Source of the DNA: Arenicola marina
Lineage: Eukaryota; Annelida; Polychaeta; Arenicolidae
Assembly: GCA_964019135.1 (NCBI GenBank)
Contig: OZ025256.1
Coordinates: 3,741,249 to 3,805,248 of the forward strand
DNA length: 64,000 bases
Direction: 5' to 3'
A program made the translations under genes and the position numbers. A model generated the notes under the pieces. It was not told the origin of the DNA and searched no databases. It saw nothing but the letters and a program-made list of their open reading frames with translations. Positions 13,201 through 24,386 of the stretch are shown here, in pieces (position 1 is the stretch's first letter; every line of letters begins with the position of its first letter).

Positions 13201-13717
13201 AGCGGATTAGATAGAGGTTATTTTCACCCAGTGTCGCTCTCAACCCCCACAACACGATGGGCGTTGATAATAGTTGTTGTAGGCAATATACATCTCGTAC
13301 ACATCTTGTATGCATCTATGTACTTACATCTGACGTTATCGTGGAGATAAACTCTGACTGGTCATACACCCAATCCTCACACTCCACGGTGTCTACGCCG
13401 TCATAGTCCGCAGTCGACCTGTTCCATGACATGATCTCCTCATCGGTGAGGTTGTCGTACGGCAGGTCGTACATTCGACAGGAGTCGTACACATCCGGGT
13501 CCTCACCATCGAAGGGAATCGCCAATGACTTCTGCACATAGTGGGGAAACGTCTCCAGGCGTCTCACCCGACACCAGTGTTCCTGCGGAGCCGTGACGAA
13601 GTTGTGGACCATGTTATGCGCGCCATTGAACAAATGGACGAGGCCTAGAAGGACAAACAACGTCACTTGGTAAGGTCCGATTTGCCCAACGTAATCAAAC
13701 GCTTCTTCGAAATCCAT
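10297..13717 (-). CDS. SLC22-family organic ion transporter, 5' part (4 coding exons)
   Basis: Exons on the minus strand: 13328-13717, 12473-12576, 11162-11316 and 10297-10465. All boundaries are GT-AG and the phases join cleanly to give 272 complete codons. Start is the ATG at 13717 (MDFEEAFDYVGQIGPYQ), which matches the family N-terminus. TM1 (about residues 17-42) is followed by a long acidic extracellular loop with N-glycosylation sequons NLTD and NRST and the family word ECEDWVYD. Exon 2 gives FDLVCKDSW and TM2. The exon 2/3 junction rebuilds the MFS loop motif DRFGR (about residues 164-168). Exon 3 has SPNYATFVVLRFLTGAF (TM4 region), and exon 4 GPKYR plus TM5/TM6. The family carries organic cations, anions or carnitine across the plasma membrane; I cannot tell which. 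The second half (TM7-12) is not visible: below 10297 lie AT-rich sequence and 6 kb of minisatellite, so either a large intron carries it out of the window or it is lost. Confidence 0.9.
10913..11093. mobile_element. hAT-like MITE in SLC22 intron 3
   Basis: Termini CAGTGGCGGATCC and GGATCTGCCACTG are inverted repeats of the type common in hAT-derived MITEs. The interior is G-rich on one side and C-rich on the other, with no coding content. A target duplication is not clear (GCCCTG occurs on both sides). It sits inside another dispersed repeat whose relative is at about 27940-28060. Confidence 0.6.
12178..12431 (-). mobile_element. MITE with AGGGGTCTG terminal repeats, copy 2, with 6-bp target duplication
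   Basis: Element of 254 bp, termini AGGGGTCTGGAAGGGG and GTCAGACCCCT, flanked on both sides by GTTATA (12172-12177 and 12432-12437). It lies in SLC22 intron 2 and ends about 40 bp from the 5' splice site of exon 2. Opposite orientation to copies 1 and 3. Confidence 0.85.
12770..12990 (+). mobile_element. probable LINE 3' end (CR1/L2-like tail)
   Basis: Non-coding stretch in SLC22 intron 1 ending GTGACAATAAACTGACTGATTA. An AATAAA signal just before a short tail repeat is the usual look of a truncated CR1/L2-type LINE 3' UTR. Only the 3' end is present and I see no second copy to confirm it. Confidence 0.4.
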
Positions 13718-14079
13718 CAAAAGGCAGCGTTTATTTGCACGCGCACTCGCCGTCTGGTGTTAAAGCTGGCGGGCGTGAGCGTGTTTAAACTGTCTTTGCC
13801 ACTGTGACAGTCAGCCACCACAAATGTGTGATGAACTATTGGTGTCAATGGTATCGACTGATACAAATCACCCCTGTATGATGATTAAGTGATTGGGACT
13901 CACGTGCACTTGACTTTATTGTTCTGATAACACGTGCGACCGTCGCTCAGAGCTTAGAGGGTACTTCACTCCTGACATGTATAGCCTAGCACCCATCTCA
14001 CACCTGTGTGACTGATTGACAAGCTGACGCCTAGCACCCATCTCACACCTGTTAGACTGATTGACAAGCTGACGTTATG
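13718..14079. promoter_or_regulatory. 5' flank of the SLC22 gene
   Basis: Directly upstream of the minus-strand start codon; it would carry the 5' UTR and promoter unless a non-coding first exon lies further away. No TATA box or CpG-island-like stretch stands out. A short direct duplication (GCCTAGCACCCATCTCACACC) lies at about 13985 and 14030, just before MITE copy 3. Confidence 0.35.
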
Positions 14080-14306
14080 AGGGGTCTGGAAGGGGTAAAT
14101 GACGACATGCGACACAAGCATACTTGAAAAATCGACATTCGACAGTGACCCCCAAACTTCGACACTGTGGATCTGAAAAGGAGACATCGACTCAGATTGT
14201 GGCATTTTAAAACAAAATGACACTGAACTAAAATGCAAAAATGCGACACGAAACGTCGTGAAAAATCGACATTCGACACTGGAATTAACCCCCCTTCCAG
14301 ATCCCT
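14080..14306 (+). mobile_element. MITE with AGGGGTCTG terminal repeats, copy 3
   Basis: 227-bp element from AGGGGTCTGGAAGGGG to CCCCTTCCAGATCCCT, flanked by GTTATG and ATTACA, an imperfect 6-bp duplication. It shares the CGACA-rich interior with copies 1, 2 and 4. Confidence 0.8.
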
Positions 14307-14759
14307 ATTACAGACTTGGTGAGGAGAAGGTCAGTCATATCTATAGACAACTACTGTTGGAGTCGTTTGCTTCCTCGGGTGGACTGGTTACACTTGTCAT
14401 AGTGTGATAAAACAATGATTGATAGAAAAGTCAATAGGTCAGCTTTTATGCAGCAGTGAATGTGAACGTTGCGTACTTCCACTCCAGCCCCCCCCCCCCC
14501 TCTCCTTCCCCAATATACACCCTGTATCTTCACACTCGCTACAGTCTCCCCCCACCCCTCTCCGTCCCTAGTCAAGAATTAAAAAAACGTTACCTAACCA
14601 AATGACTTTTGGTCACACCCTCACCCCACCCTCCCACCCATGTTTCCTTTTTGTTTGATATTATCGCTGTCACTGCCCCCGTTTTAGGAAGTGAGTTAAG
14701 GTTAGCAAACCCACTTAAGTGATGGACGGCCTGACGTAAGCTGGAATACCTCTTCTCTT

Positions 14760-15130
14760 GCCCATGGAGTGTGGGAGTGGGTGGAGGTGTGAGAGTCAGG
14801 GTGCGGTATGGGGAGGGGAGGTGAAGGGAGGTTGTAGGGTGTGGAGAGGGGCGGGGGTGTGTAAGTGTGGGTGTGGGGAGGTGTGTTGGTGGTGTGGGGA
14901 GGGGAAGGTGTGTGTGGGATGTAAAGATCGGTAAGGGTGTGAGAGTGAGAGTGAGAGTGAGGGTGTGGGTGTGGGAAGGGGAGGGGGTGCCAGGATGTGG
15001 GGAGGGGGTGTGAAAATGGGTGTGGGGGTGTAGGGTGTGAGGGGGAGAGGAGCGTTTGTGAGGCCCCGTGAGGGTGCGGGGTTGTAGATGAAGGGGTGTG
15101 GCGGTGTGGGGAGGCGGGGGGGGGAGGTGT
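14760..15130. repeat. GTGTGGG-rich low-complexity tract
   Basis: Degenerate GTGTGGG / GGGGAGG repeats, strongly G-rich on the plus strand, with minus-strand open frames made of Pro/His/Thr/Ser only. No gene is supported. Confidence 0.9.
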
Positions 15131-15656
15131 AGCACTCATGGCTTGAACCAAACTTTAGTCCCTGCTTGAGCTATCAGCGGTTATCGCTGGCTGGTCATCC
15201 TATTGTCTTTGTGGCCTCGGAATGCGTGACCGCCGCGTGTCTGTTACATATGGCATGGCGCGGGGGGAGGCGGAAGGCGGGATGGGGGGGGGGGTAGCCA
15301 GGAGGCCGCGGTAAGCAGTGGGGGACGGGGTGTAACCTTGGAGGGGGGGGGGGTCCACTTAGGAAATAAACCCTTCTTACATAAAATAAACAACCCTGTG
15401 CCACCAAGGCCCTACCTCACACAAAAAAAGGTAATCATTAATTCGAATTCAGTGGAATAGTCATTTCCACACATGATATTGTGTAGTAGAGACCTACCCC
15501 GCTCCCCCCCCCACCCCGCACACGCACCGCCCCCCTGGAAGTCGCGGTAACGAACCTGTTTACCCTTACGACCATGCCACGCGTAGCGTCTGTGTTCCAT
15601 GTGAAGGCCACAGTGACGGGTCCGATGTAGCATGATAACCTGTCCGCCGTGATACT

Positions 15657-16867
15657 GGGTGCGTTCGATTGGCTCGGTTCTAGAACCAGAATTGCAGGCT
15701 GCGCAGTGGGTTTTGGTTCTGGAATATGCGGTACGAATCGAACGACACTAAAACTGGTATGAGGGTCAAGGTCGACATGTATGTTGTACTTAATACATTG
15801 CTGGGTTTGGGGTGGCGGTTCCGCAGTAACGCCCCCCCCCCCCTCCCCCCACCTTCTCATCGCCCAAATCCGCTTGCGAAGGGCGTTTAACCGCCCAAGT
15901 CCGTTCGATCGGGGCAACCCTTTCTCAACCCGCTCTATGAACGCACACTTTCAGAGCACCACCCCCCCCCCCCCTCTCCTCCATGGGGGTATCTTTTTTA
16001 TCATAAGGATCTTCTTCATCACAAATATCCGCCCTCTTAGGCATCAAGGCACCCGCGGAAGCCCTCCACCAGATTTGTATAATACTCTTTCCTGCAGTTA
16101 AAAACTCCTATAGGGCCTATTTTTTTTTCTTATGGGACACTTTCAAGGGGGGTTCGAGGGTGGGGGGGGGGGGCAAGGGGGTATTTCCGTTGGTCGGGAA
16201 CAGGCTCTGCATTTCACCGTGAATTAGGAATGAGCAAACTAATTCTTCGTTAACTGGGCATGAGATATTAGCCGACCGTCGTGATCAACGATGTTCATTA
16301 ATAGTGCACTGAGAAATTTAACACCTATAATAACCATGAAGGCGCAAATGTGTATCATGTATCCGCCCTCCCTTTGTATGCGGTGAGTTCTCCATTTAAT
16401 TCATCTTGACCTGAGAATAAAGAAATGTATTCTTCGTTCTTTGGACCCCCCCCTTGCCCCCCCCCACCCCCTCTCCTCCCCTTCCAAGCTCAGACATCAA
16501 AGGCAACCACTTTGTTCGTGGTTTTGATGTCGGAACTATAACTGTTCAAGCGACTTCGCCAGTTTGTTTGTTTACATTTTGTGTAAACGTTCTTTTAGGT
16601 AGCGAATAATTAATTCACTTCACAATTACATTTGACCTGGTTTACTAACAATATGGGACTTTAAAATTGTCAAGCGTACAAGATCTAACTGTCTGCCATC
16701 TTAAGTTTGTCGCGCACAGTCTTCGCGCATGCGCTTTGCGACCCATATCAAGCGAAAAATGAGAACCGGTTCCGAAGTTCTGGAACTGGTGCAGGTGTCA
16801 AATCGAACGCGCAGAACTGACGGCTCTAGTTCTAGAACCAGATATGGCGCTCAATCGAATGCACCCA
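15657..16867. mobile_element. possible DNA transposon remnant bounded by GGGTGCRTTCGATTG inverted repeats
   Basis: GGGTGCGTTCGATTGG at the left and its near inverse (CAATCGAATGCACCC) at the right, each followed inward by GGTTCTAGAAC. The interior is C/G homopolymer-rich and has no transposase. Alternatively, each end could be its own about 100-bp palindromic MITE, because GTTCGATT words are also found 90-100 bp inside each end. No clear target duplication. Confidence 0.4.
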
Positions 16868-16930
16868 AAGTGTCCGGCTGACGTGTGCGCATGCGCAGCG
16901 AATGGGGTTGCTATATCAATAACGCATACA

Positions 16931-17011
16931 TGTTAGGTTTTGGGTTAGGTTAGCATTAGGTTAGGGTCAGGGTTAGGGTTTGGGTTAGTATTAGGGTTCT
17001 GGTTAAGGTTG
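16931..17011. repeat. degenerate TTAGGG-type repeat
   Basis: About 80 bp built of GGTTAG, TTAGGG and variants. It looks like an interstitial telomere-like tract, well degraded. Confidence 0.7.
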
Positions 17012-17344
17012 GTGGCATGAAATTTACAATTTACAATTTACTAAGCGCAGAAATATTTGAATGCATCTTCGAAGATTATCGTAAAAAATGTTCACGTCCG
17101 ACTTGATACCGGAACTTCGTTTGTGGCTCCGACGGGACGGTTTCAACGATTTCGTTGAAGTAAAGATAGCCGAGCCCAATAGTTCGCTGTTGTATACAAG
17201 TTCGGCAGCGTACAAATATTTCAGATTTGAGAAACGTGTTTTTTACCCCAATAAACGCGTTGTGCGGATTGCTTGGCTTGAGTAATCAGCGTGCAAAGTA
17301 TATAACATGACACGGGGGACCTCGTCTCAGAAACATCATGCACG

Positions 17345-17482
17345 CTTTGGAGGGGGGGGGGGGATGGAGGGTATTTCCGTTCATCGGGAATGGGGTTTTC
17401 ATTTCACCGTCACCTGGGAATAAAGAAAATTATTCTTCGTGATCTGGCGACCCCCCCCCCCTCCCTCCCTTGCCCCCCCTTT
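17345..17482. mobile_element. short repeat bounded by G and C runs, second copy
   Basis: A G run, GGGTATTTCCGTT, TTTCATTTCACCGT, GGGAATAAAGAAA, TATTCTTCGT, then a C run and TTGCCCCCC. The same words occur at 16160-16250 and, for the 3' half, at 16405-16472. It is a small inverted-repeat-like element of unknown family. Confidence 0.45.
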
Positions 17483-17544
17483 GGATGGTGGGTTCACATG
17501 GGACGCATTAACCTCTGAAGGCTGAAGGTCGTATCGCGACGAAT

Positions 17545-17676
17545 GGCCCGGGACGGGTCAAGATATAAAGGAGCCATGTCTACGGGTAACCCCATACTCT
17601 TTGCGAAGAATTAGTAAGATCTTTATTAGGCACGAACGCAGACATTGGCACAGATCGGGGTCGAACCACGCACTGA
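17545..17676 (-). mobile_element. tRNA-SINE fragment
   Basis: Minus strand shows a degenerate B box (GGTTCGACCCC) and the body words AAAGAT, CGCAAAGAGTATGGGGTTAC and ACATGGCTCC of the main SINE family. Diverged and lacking both ends. Confidence 0.65.
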
Positions 17677-17835
17677 TCGCTTCTGGCAGTGTCTTCCGAG
17701 AAGATTCCCCGCATTCTGTCGCTCCGTTGGATGTGTAATGGAGGTGGTACCTATGCTGGTACTACAATACAAACCCACGGTCCCTAAAGAAGAGGAATGT
17801 TTCCCTTTTATCCTTATCTTGACAAAATGATCTTT

Positions 17836-17849
17836 CGCCAGATGGCGCT
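17836..17849 (+). promoter_or_regulatory. CTCF-like motif
   Basis: CGCCAGATGGCGCT fits the CTCF core at most positions. A second one, CACCAGGTGGCGCTT, lies at 18004-18018, inside a local duplication of about 165 bp (both are preceded by a CTTTTCTGTC/TTATCTTGAC stretch and followed by T/C-rich DNA and ATG-AATG words). Function inferred only. Confidence 0.35.
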
Positions 17850-18189
17850 TTCGATTATGTAATTTGTGTAAAAGAAACGCGCAAATAGTACGAATAAAAT
17901 ATGTATAAAAACCACAACTCTGGTACAAAACTACAAAAAACACACGGCGTGCAAAGAAAAAGAGGATTTTCTCCTTTGACCTTTTCTGTCATTGACGAGA
18001 TTTCACCAGGTGGCGCTTCTAATGATGCAGCATGTGCAAAGAGGAGAATGAAGGGACGAATGGTGCAAAAACATCCGTGTATCATCTGCTGCCACTAAGC
18101 CTGGGCCGCAGCTGGCGGGTAAGGAGGTGACGACACAGTCAAGCTTAATCAGAATACACGGCGCCACCTACAGCTATATATACATGTAA

Positions 18190-18740
18190 AGGATGGAGGT
18201 TGTCTCAGGGAGGGATGGATGGAGGGATGGGGGGAGGGAGCGAGGTGGGGAGGGATTGGGGAGGGAGGAGGGAGTGAGGGAGGGAGAGAGTTGGGGATGG
18301 AGGGAGGGAGAGAGTTGGGGATGGAGGGAGGGAGAGAGGGAGGGAGGGAATGAGAGAGGAGGGGAGGGAGGAGGGGAGTGAGGGAGGGAGAGAGTTGGGG
18401 ATGGAGGGAGGGAGAGAGGGAGGGAGGGAATGAGAGAGGAGGGGAGGGAGGAGGGGAGTGAGGGAGGGAGAGAGGTGGGGATGGAGGGAGGGAGGGAGGG
18501 TGGGAGGGAATGAGAGAGGAGGGGAGGGAGGAGGGGAGTGAGGGAGGGAGAGAGGTGGGGATGGAGGGAGGGAGGGAGGGTGGGAGGGAATGTGGGAGGT
18601 GGGGAGGGAGGGAGGGAGAAAGTGAGGGAGTGAGAGAGGAAGGGGTGGAGGTAGGTTTGTAGGTTGGTAGGTATGGAGTTGGTTAGGTGGGTAGGTGGGT
18701 AGGTAGGTAGGTGGGTAGGTAGGTAGGTAGGTAGGTAGGT
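18190..18740. repeat. purine-rich GGGA minisatellite and GTAG tract
   Basis: GGGAGGGAGAGAG-type repeats organised in blocks of about 100 bp (GAGTTGGGGATGGAGGGAGG recurs), followed at 18655-18740 by GTAGGTGG tetranucleotides. Purine-only strand, able to form triplex or G-quadruplex DNA; no coding content. Confidence 0.95.
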
Positions 18741-19136
18741 GCATTTATGTCTCTGGGCTAAAGCTGCGTGAGGGTGAGGGAAGGATGCCCGGGGCTGTCG
18801 GGTGGTAGAGGAGGGGGGTAGGGGTGCTGCACCAGGGGTAGGAAACGGTGTGAAATCGAGGACAGAGGATGTCCGTGGCACCGAGCTCCGTTCACGAATG
18901 ACAACAACGAGACCTGACGTCTGTGACGCAGAAGGACGCGACCATATTTATTTTGGGAACGGCCATGATAATGGGCCCCCGTACGCACGTTGTCAAGCAC
19001 GTCAGCCAGCAAGCAGGCAGGAACAGGCCAAGAAATTCATTGAAAGAGGTGTCAGTGGGCTACACTCCGGCCAACTGCTGCCATTGGGACTGTGTAACAA
19101 AGGACTGTGTATTATATACTACACTTATAATGGCAT

Positions 19137-19337
19137 GTTTGGGTTGGTTGGTTGTATATTCAGGACGCTTTAGCCACTTTTGGTCATATCGCGTCAATGG
19201 GAGAGGGGTGAGAAGAGTGGAGCCATGTCCCGGGGGTAAAACCCTATACTCTTTGTGAAGAAGGAAATGGGATCTTTATCCTACAATCACACAGACATGG
19301 CCACAGCGGGGCTCGAACCACCAATCCACGTGCCGTG
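19137..19337 (-). mobile_element. tRNA-SINE, 5'-truncated
   Basis: Tail end (GGTTGGTTGTATATTCAGG on the plus strand), the body, and the B box GGTTCGAGCCCC are all present. The tRNA-like A-box part is missing. Confidence 0.85.
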
Positions 19338-19887
19338 GTATGTTTGGAAGTTTGGACAGTACTCCGGGACTCACTCGAGACTGCACCAGTTAAGTCCACT
19401 GGTGAAGTCGCTCCGTTGTCCCCTTACGCCATTATTTTGCAGTAATATAGAGTTCGTCTGTTTGAATCGAAAGGACGTCATATTTACATTAGTTAACGTC
19501 CTCGGAAAACGACATTACCGGATAACAACTGAGCACGAGGAAGTCGTGTTCCTTACACGTAGTCTTGGTCGTTCTTATACATGTTAGACCGAACCAGTAT
19601 TGCTTCAGCATAGCTCACGTATTACTCACGCCTACCATTAGCTACAATAACGTATATGTCGTAGCCTTCGTTTTCGGAATTCGTCCGGTACGGCACCAGT
19701 AGCACAGTAAAGGCTAAACAGTGGTGTATTAGATGCCGAACTGCGAATATATCTTTCATTAGACTCATTTCAATTTTCGTCTATAAAGGATAATTCTGAT
19801 GGTTAAATTTGACGTGGGACAGAGGGACTATAGCGTATTACTAAGCGGAACGCCCTCTGCCGGGCGATCGGGGATGATTCTACAAAG

Positions 19888-20008
19888 GTGGATCCAGGGG
19901 GGTCCAGGGGGTCCAACCCCGCCCCCCCCCCCTCTTGAGGTAGAAAGCCTTTTTCAATGCAAAATTTAGGCCATATGAGGCCTGGACCCCCCCCCCACCC
20001 CCGATCTG
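19888..20008. mobile_element. possible hAT-like MITE
   Basis: GGTGGATCCAGGGGGG at the left faces CCCCCGATCTGGGG at the right, the same kind of end as the elements at 10913 and 32206. Weak because the ends are simple-sequence-like. Confidence 0.35.
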
Positions 20009-20019
20009 GGGCTGCGTAG

Positions 20020-21211
20020 ACCCCTTCCCTCAGTCGCAAGCTTTCAGCAGACGGTCCTCAAAAAAATTGGTCGATTCCCTGGTCACAATTGACCAAGCTT
20101 GTTCATTGAGAAACCATATTTCTTCCTCGTCGTACCCAATGTCTGTCGTAGTTAGCGGGATGTGGGGTCTGGCTTAGCCATTGGCTTATGCCCCCAGGCA
20201 AGGTGCAGGTGGGGTTGGCTGTGGCAACCACGGACCGTCGTGCGGGGGAAAGCCACTCCAGCCAAGGCAAGGACAGATTTAATGTGTCGCCGACAAAACG
20301 ATAATTACCTTCCTGACGGCGGCTACGTATACCTGCGCAACTCGACGGCATCAAAGCCTATTATCGCCCAATATTATTATAGCTTCCCTCGTTAGGCAAA
20401 CTCGGCTACTTATACAACCTTCTCCAGCGTTCCTCTGGTCCTCGTAATCCTAGAATTCTCGCCCTTTCTCTTTCTCTCTCTCTAAGTTTTGCACTCGCTA
20501 TCTCCCTCGCTATCTCTGTCTCCCATGTTCTCTGTGTGTGTAGCTTGAGCCCATGCTCTGCCCTATTTTTCAGGTTTGTGCACCGTACAACCACACCACC
20601 TCCCTCTCCCCGCGCGCCCCCGCCGCCATCCACCCCTGCCCTCCCCCCCCCCACCCCACCCCTTTCTCCTCGGTTGTACGATTCGATTGCCATAAGCGAG
20701 GTCTAAGAAAGCTGGGTGCGTGGGTAATGCTGAGGCCACAGTTGGGAGGGGGATGGCTGCATGGTGGGGCGGAGGGCGTGTGGGGGGGGGGGGGGTGGGG
20801 GTAACGCAAGGAATGCACCGCCAGGGTCGGGTGGGGGTGGGGTGGGGTGGTGCTCGAGGGGATAACGCTGAGACCGCCGGGGAGGGTGGCCAGGTGTGGG
20901 GGCGGGGGGGGGGGGTGGTGCGGGGGTGGTGGCCGGGCATCTCGCGTCCGCATGTTACCATGGTGACCACCATATTTTGCCCGCCAGCGATCGATCGATC
21001 AGCGCGTCGCCTAGCGGTGAAGGGCAAGTGGGGTGATGGGGGGGGGATAAGGGAGGAAGCGAAAGGGATGGGGTGGGGATGTGGGGGTGGGAAAGGGGTT
21101 AATTGATGGAAAGTGGGAGACGTATTCCACAAGAGATGACTGTGCGATCCGAGGGAGCAGATTCCTATTGGTCACTTTTGTATTACCGTTCCACGTACTG
21201 ACGTCACATTG
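20020..21211. other. unassigned; largely G- or C-rich low complexity
   Basis: 20600-21100 is mostly G runs with AT-poor spacing. 20080-20400 is of normal composition but I cannot identify an exon or element in it. A TGACGTCA word (cAMP-response-element-like) lies at about 21199, just before the 45-bp array. Confidence 0.4.
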
Positions 21212-23226
21212 ACGGCAAATTCCTTACCTGGTCCAGGTATGCAGGGACATCATATTGACAGCCCTTTCTTACCTGGTCCACGTATGTAGGGACATCATAT
21301 TGACAACCCTTTCTTACCTTGTCGAAGTATGTAGGGACATCATATTCACAACCCGTTATCACCTGGTTCACGTATGCAGGGACATCACCTTGACAACCCT
21401 TTCTTACCTGGTCCAGGTTTACAGGGACACCATATTGACAACCCTTTCCTACCTGGTCCAGGTATGTAGGGACATTATATTGACAAACCTTTCTTACCCG
21501 GCCGGGGTATGCAGGGACATCATATTGACAGCCCTTTCTTACACGGTCCACGTATGTAGGGACATCATATTGACAAACTTTTCTTACCTGGTCGAGGTAT
21601 GCAGGGACATCATATTGACAGCCCTTTCTTACCTGGCCCAGGTATGTAGGGACATCATATTGACAACCCTTTCTTACACGGTCCACATATGCAGGAACAT
21701 CATATTGACAACCCTTTCTTCCCTGATCCAGGTATGTATTGACATCATATTGACAGCCCTTTCTTACCTGGCCCAGGTATGCAGGGACATCATATTGACA
21801 ACCCTTTCTTACCTGGTCCACTTATGTAGGGAGATCATATTGACAACCCTGTCTTACCTGGCCCAGGTATGCAGGGACATCATATTGACAGCCCTTTCTT
21901 ACCTGGCCCAGGTATGCAGGGACATCATATTGACAACCCTTTCTTACCTGGCCCAGGTATGCAGGGACATCATATTGACAACCCTTTCTTACCTGGTCCA
22001 CGTATGTAGTGACATCATATTGACAGCCCTTTCTTACCTGGCCCAGGTATGCAGGGACATCATATTGACAACCCTTTCTTACCTGGTCCACTTATGTAGG
22101 GAGATCATATTGACAACCCTGTCTTACCTGGCCCAGGTATGCAGGGACATCATATTGACAGCCCTTTCTTACCTGGCCCAGGTATGCAGGGACATCATAT
22201 TGACAACCCTTTCTTACACGGTCCACGTATGTAGGGACATCATATTGACAACTTTTTCTTACCTGGCCGAGGTATGCAGGGACATCTTATTGACAACCCT
22301 TTCTTACCTGGTCCACGTATGTAGGGACATAATATTGACAACCCGTTCTTACCTGGTCCAGATATATAGGGACATAATATTGACAACCCTTTCATACCTT
22401 GTCGAGGTATGCAGGGACATCATATTGACAATATTTTCTTACCTGGTCGAGGTATGCAGGGACATCATATTGAGAACCTTTTCTTACCTGGCCCAGGTAT
22501 GCAGGGACATCATATTGACAACGCTTTCTTACCTGGTCCACTTATGTAGGGACATCATATGGCCAACGCTTTCTTACCTGAACGAGGTATGCAGGGACAT
22601 TATATTGACAACGCTTTTTTACCTGGTCCAAGTATGCAGGGACATCATATTGACAACGCTTTTTTACCTGGTCCAAGTATGCAGGGACATCATATTGACA
22701 ACGCTTTTTTACCTGGTCCAAGTATGCAGGGACATTATATTGACAGCCCTTTATCACCTGGCCGAGGTATGCAGGGACATCTTATTGACAACCCTTTCTT
22801 ACCTGGTCCACGTATGTAGGGACATAATATTGACAACCCGTTCTTACCTGGTCCAGATATATAGGGACATAATATTGACAACCCTTTCATACCTGGTCGA
22901 GGTATGCAGGGACATCATATTGACAATATTTTCTTACCTGGTCGAGGTATGCAGGGACATCATATTGAGAACCTTTTCTTACCTGGCCCAGGTATGCAGG
23001 GACATCATATTGACAACGCTTTCTTACCTGGTCCACTTATGTAGGGACATCATATGGCCAACGTATTCTTACCTGAACGAGGTATGCAGGGACATTATAT
23101 TGACAACGCTTTTTTACCTGGTCCAAGTATGCAGGGACATCATATTGACAACGCTTTTTTACCTAGTCCAAGTATGCAGGGACATCATATTGACAGCCCT
23201 TTCTTACCTGGTCCAGGTACGTAGGG
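21212..23226. repeat. 45-bp minisatellite, about 45 copies
   Basis: Units of exactly 45 bp built on TTCTTACCTGGTCCAGGTAT + GCAGGGACATCATATTGACA + ACCCT. The register is kept for 2 kb without an indel. The 11-unit block 22300-22560 recurs 495 bp later (22795-23055), which shows growth by blocks. Because the period is a multiple of three, both strands have long open frames (720 codons on plus, 205 on minus). Neither has a start context, splice sites or a non-repetitive domain. Confidence 0.95.
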
Positions 23227-23407
23227 ACTTAATATTGATTACCATCACTCCCCCCCCCCCCTCCACCCTCATCCCCTCACCGAACTACCCCTCCCCCCCC
23301 CCTACACACACACACACCATCATTCTCTTTAGCCGTTTATCTACCTCTATTCGATTCCGACAGCAATTTCCATTTCGGGACTTTTTTGCACTCTCTGAAT
23401 ACGACTC

Positions 23408-23765
23408 ACTCCACTAGGGCTCCATTATATTTCATTATATCTTTTTTCGCCAGGGCGGGGCTGCGGAAATTGATGGGGAAAATTTCCCGGGGACCCAGCC
23501 TAAGCCTAATAACACACGGTATCAGGGGAGGAAAAGAAAAAATTCATTCCCAATCATAACATTTTCGAAAAGGGCACAAGACGTTATTTTGCTGTATTAA
23601 ATACACAGAGCTCGTTATTTTAAGTGTTATTCTTGAAAATTATAATGTCGCAAGAAATTACAGCTGATGTGACCGTTTTTCAAGAATCTTGAAATTTGTC
23701 CCCAGCCGACAGCAACGGAAAAAGCGGAGCTTGCGTAACGCCACCGTGCGGGGAGCTTGACTATT
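23408..23765 (+). repeat. 350-bp dispersed repeat, left copy
   Basis: Shares CTCCATTATAT, CGCCAGGG, AATAACACA, CTGTATTAAATACA, GCAAGAAATTACAGCTGAT, CCGTTTTTCAAGA, CCGACAGCA and CACCGTGCGGGGAGCTTG with 24733-25070, in the same order and direction. Family unknown; not coding. Confidence 0.8.
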
Positions 23766-23814
23766 TTGATGCAATCCCTTGCCCGGACGCGATTCTGGCC
23801 CAGGTGGTCAGCCC

Positions 23815-23935
23815 TGCAGTCACCCTGACCCTCCCACCTCTCCCCGGTGTCACCCTGGTCCTCCCACCTCCCTCCGGTATCACCCTGACCTTCCCACCTC
23901 CCCCCGGTGTCACCCTGACTCTCCCACCTCCCCTC
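23815..23935. repeat. 33-bp repeat, 4 copies
   Basis: Units beginning GGTGTCACCCTGACCCTCCC, 33 bp long. It could be read as a Pro/Val/Thr-rich peptide repeat, but it is better seen as a minisatellite. Confidence 0.85.
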
Positions 23936-24084
23936 ACACGGGGGTGCCTGTTGCAGCGGCCGCTGACGGTACCGCCTGAGATGGGGAGGAAGCCTTCCAA
24001 GACGTCGAAGCTCACCCCTCCGCCCCCCCCCCCCCCCACCCGCCCCTCCAATAACAGCAATCAGGCTCCATCCAGCAAACCAGT

Positions 24085-24386
24085 CAGTACCATCAACCAG
24101 GGCACCAGGCAGGAAACCAGACAGGAAGCCAGTCAGGGAACCAGGCAGGGAGCCTCGCGGGGAACCAGGCAAGAAACCAGGCAGGGAACCAGACAGGAAG
24201 CCAGTCAGGGAACCAGGCAGGGAGCCTCGCGGGGAACCAGGCAAGAAACCAGGCCGGGAACCAGGCAGGAAACCAGGCAGGAAACCAGGCAGACAACCAG
24301 AGAACAACCCGGGCCTAGACCCAAGCAGGGAACCGGGCAAGGAACCAACCAGGGAACTAGACGGACAACCGGCAAGAACCCGGGCC
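24085..24386. repeat. 12-bp repeat running into the assembly gap
   Basis: Variants of AACCAGGCAGGA, grouped in a larger block that itself repeats (GAACCAGGCAGGGAGCCTCG occurs twice). It probably continues through the gap. Confidence 0.9.

Noticed and set aside
17088-17285. Open frame MFTSDLIPELRLWLRRDGFN
   Set aside because: Both strands are open, no recognised family, no splice or promoter support; surrounded by repeats.
18850-19060. Overlapping open frames of protein-like composition on both strands
   Set aside because: Neither has splice sites or family similarity that I could recognise.
20103-20354. Minus-strand open frame with SLPWLEWLSPARRSVVATAN
   Set aside because: No recognised domain and no splice or promoter support; could be a decayed mobile element but nothing proves it.
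21255-23417. Open frame of 720 codons with YLVQVCRDIILTTLS repeats
   Set aside because: It is a consequence of the 45-bp period. The opposite strand is also open, and there is no domain, promoter or splice context.
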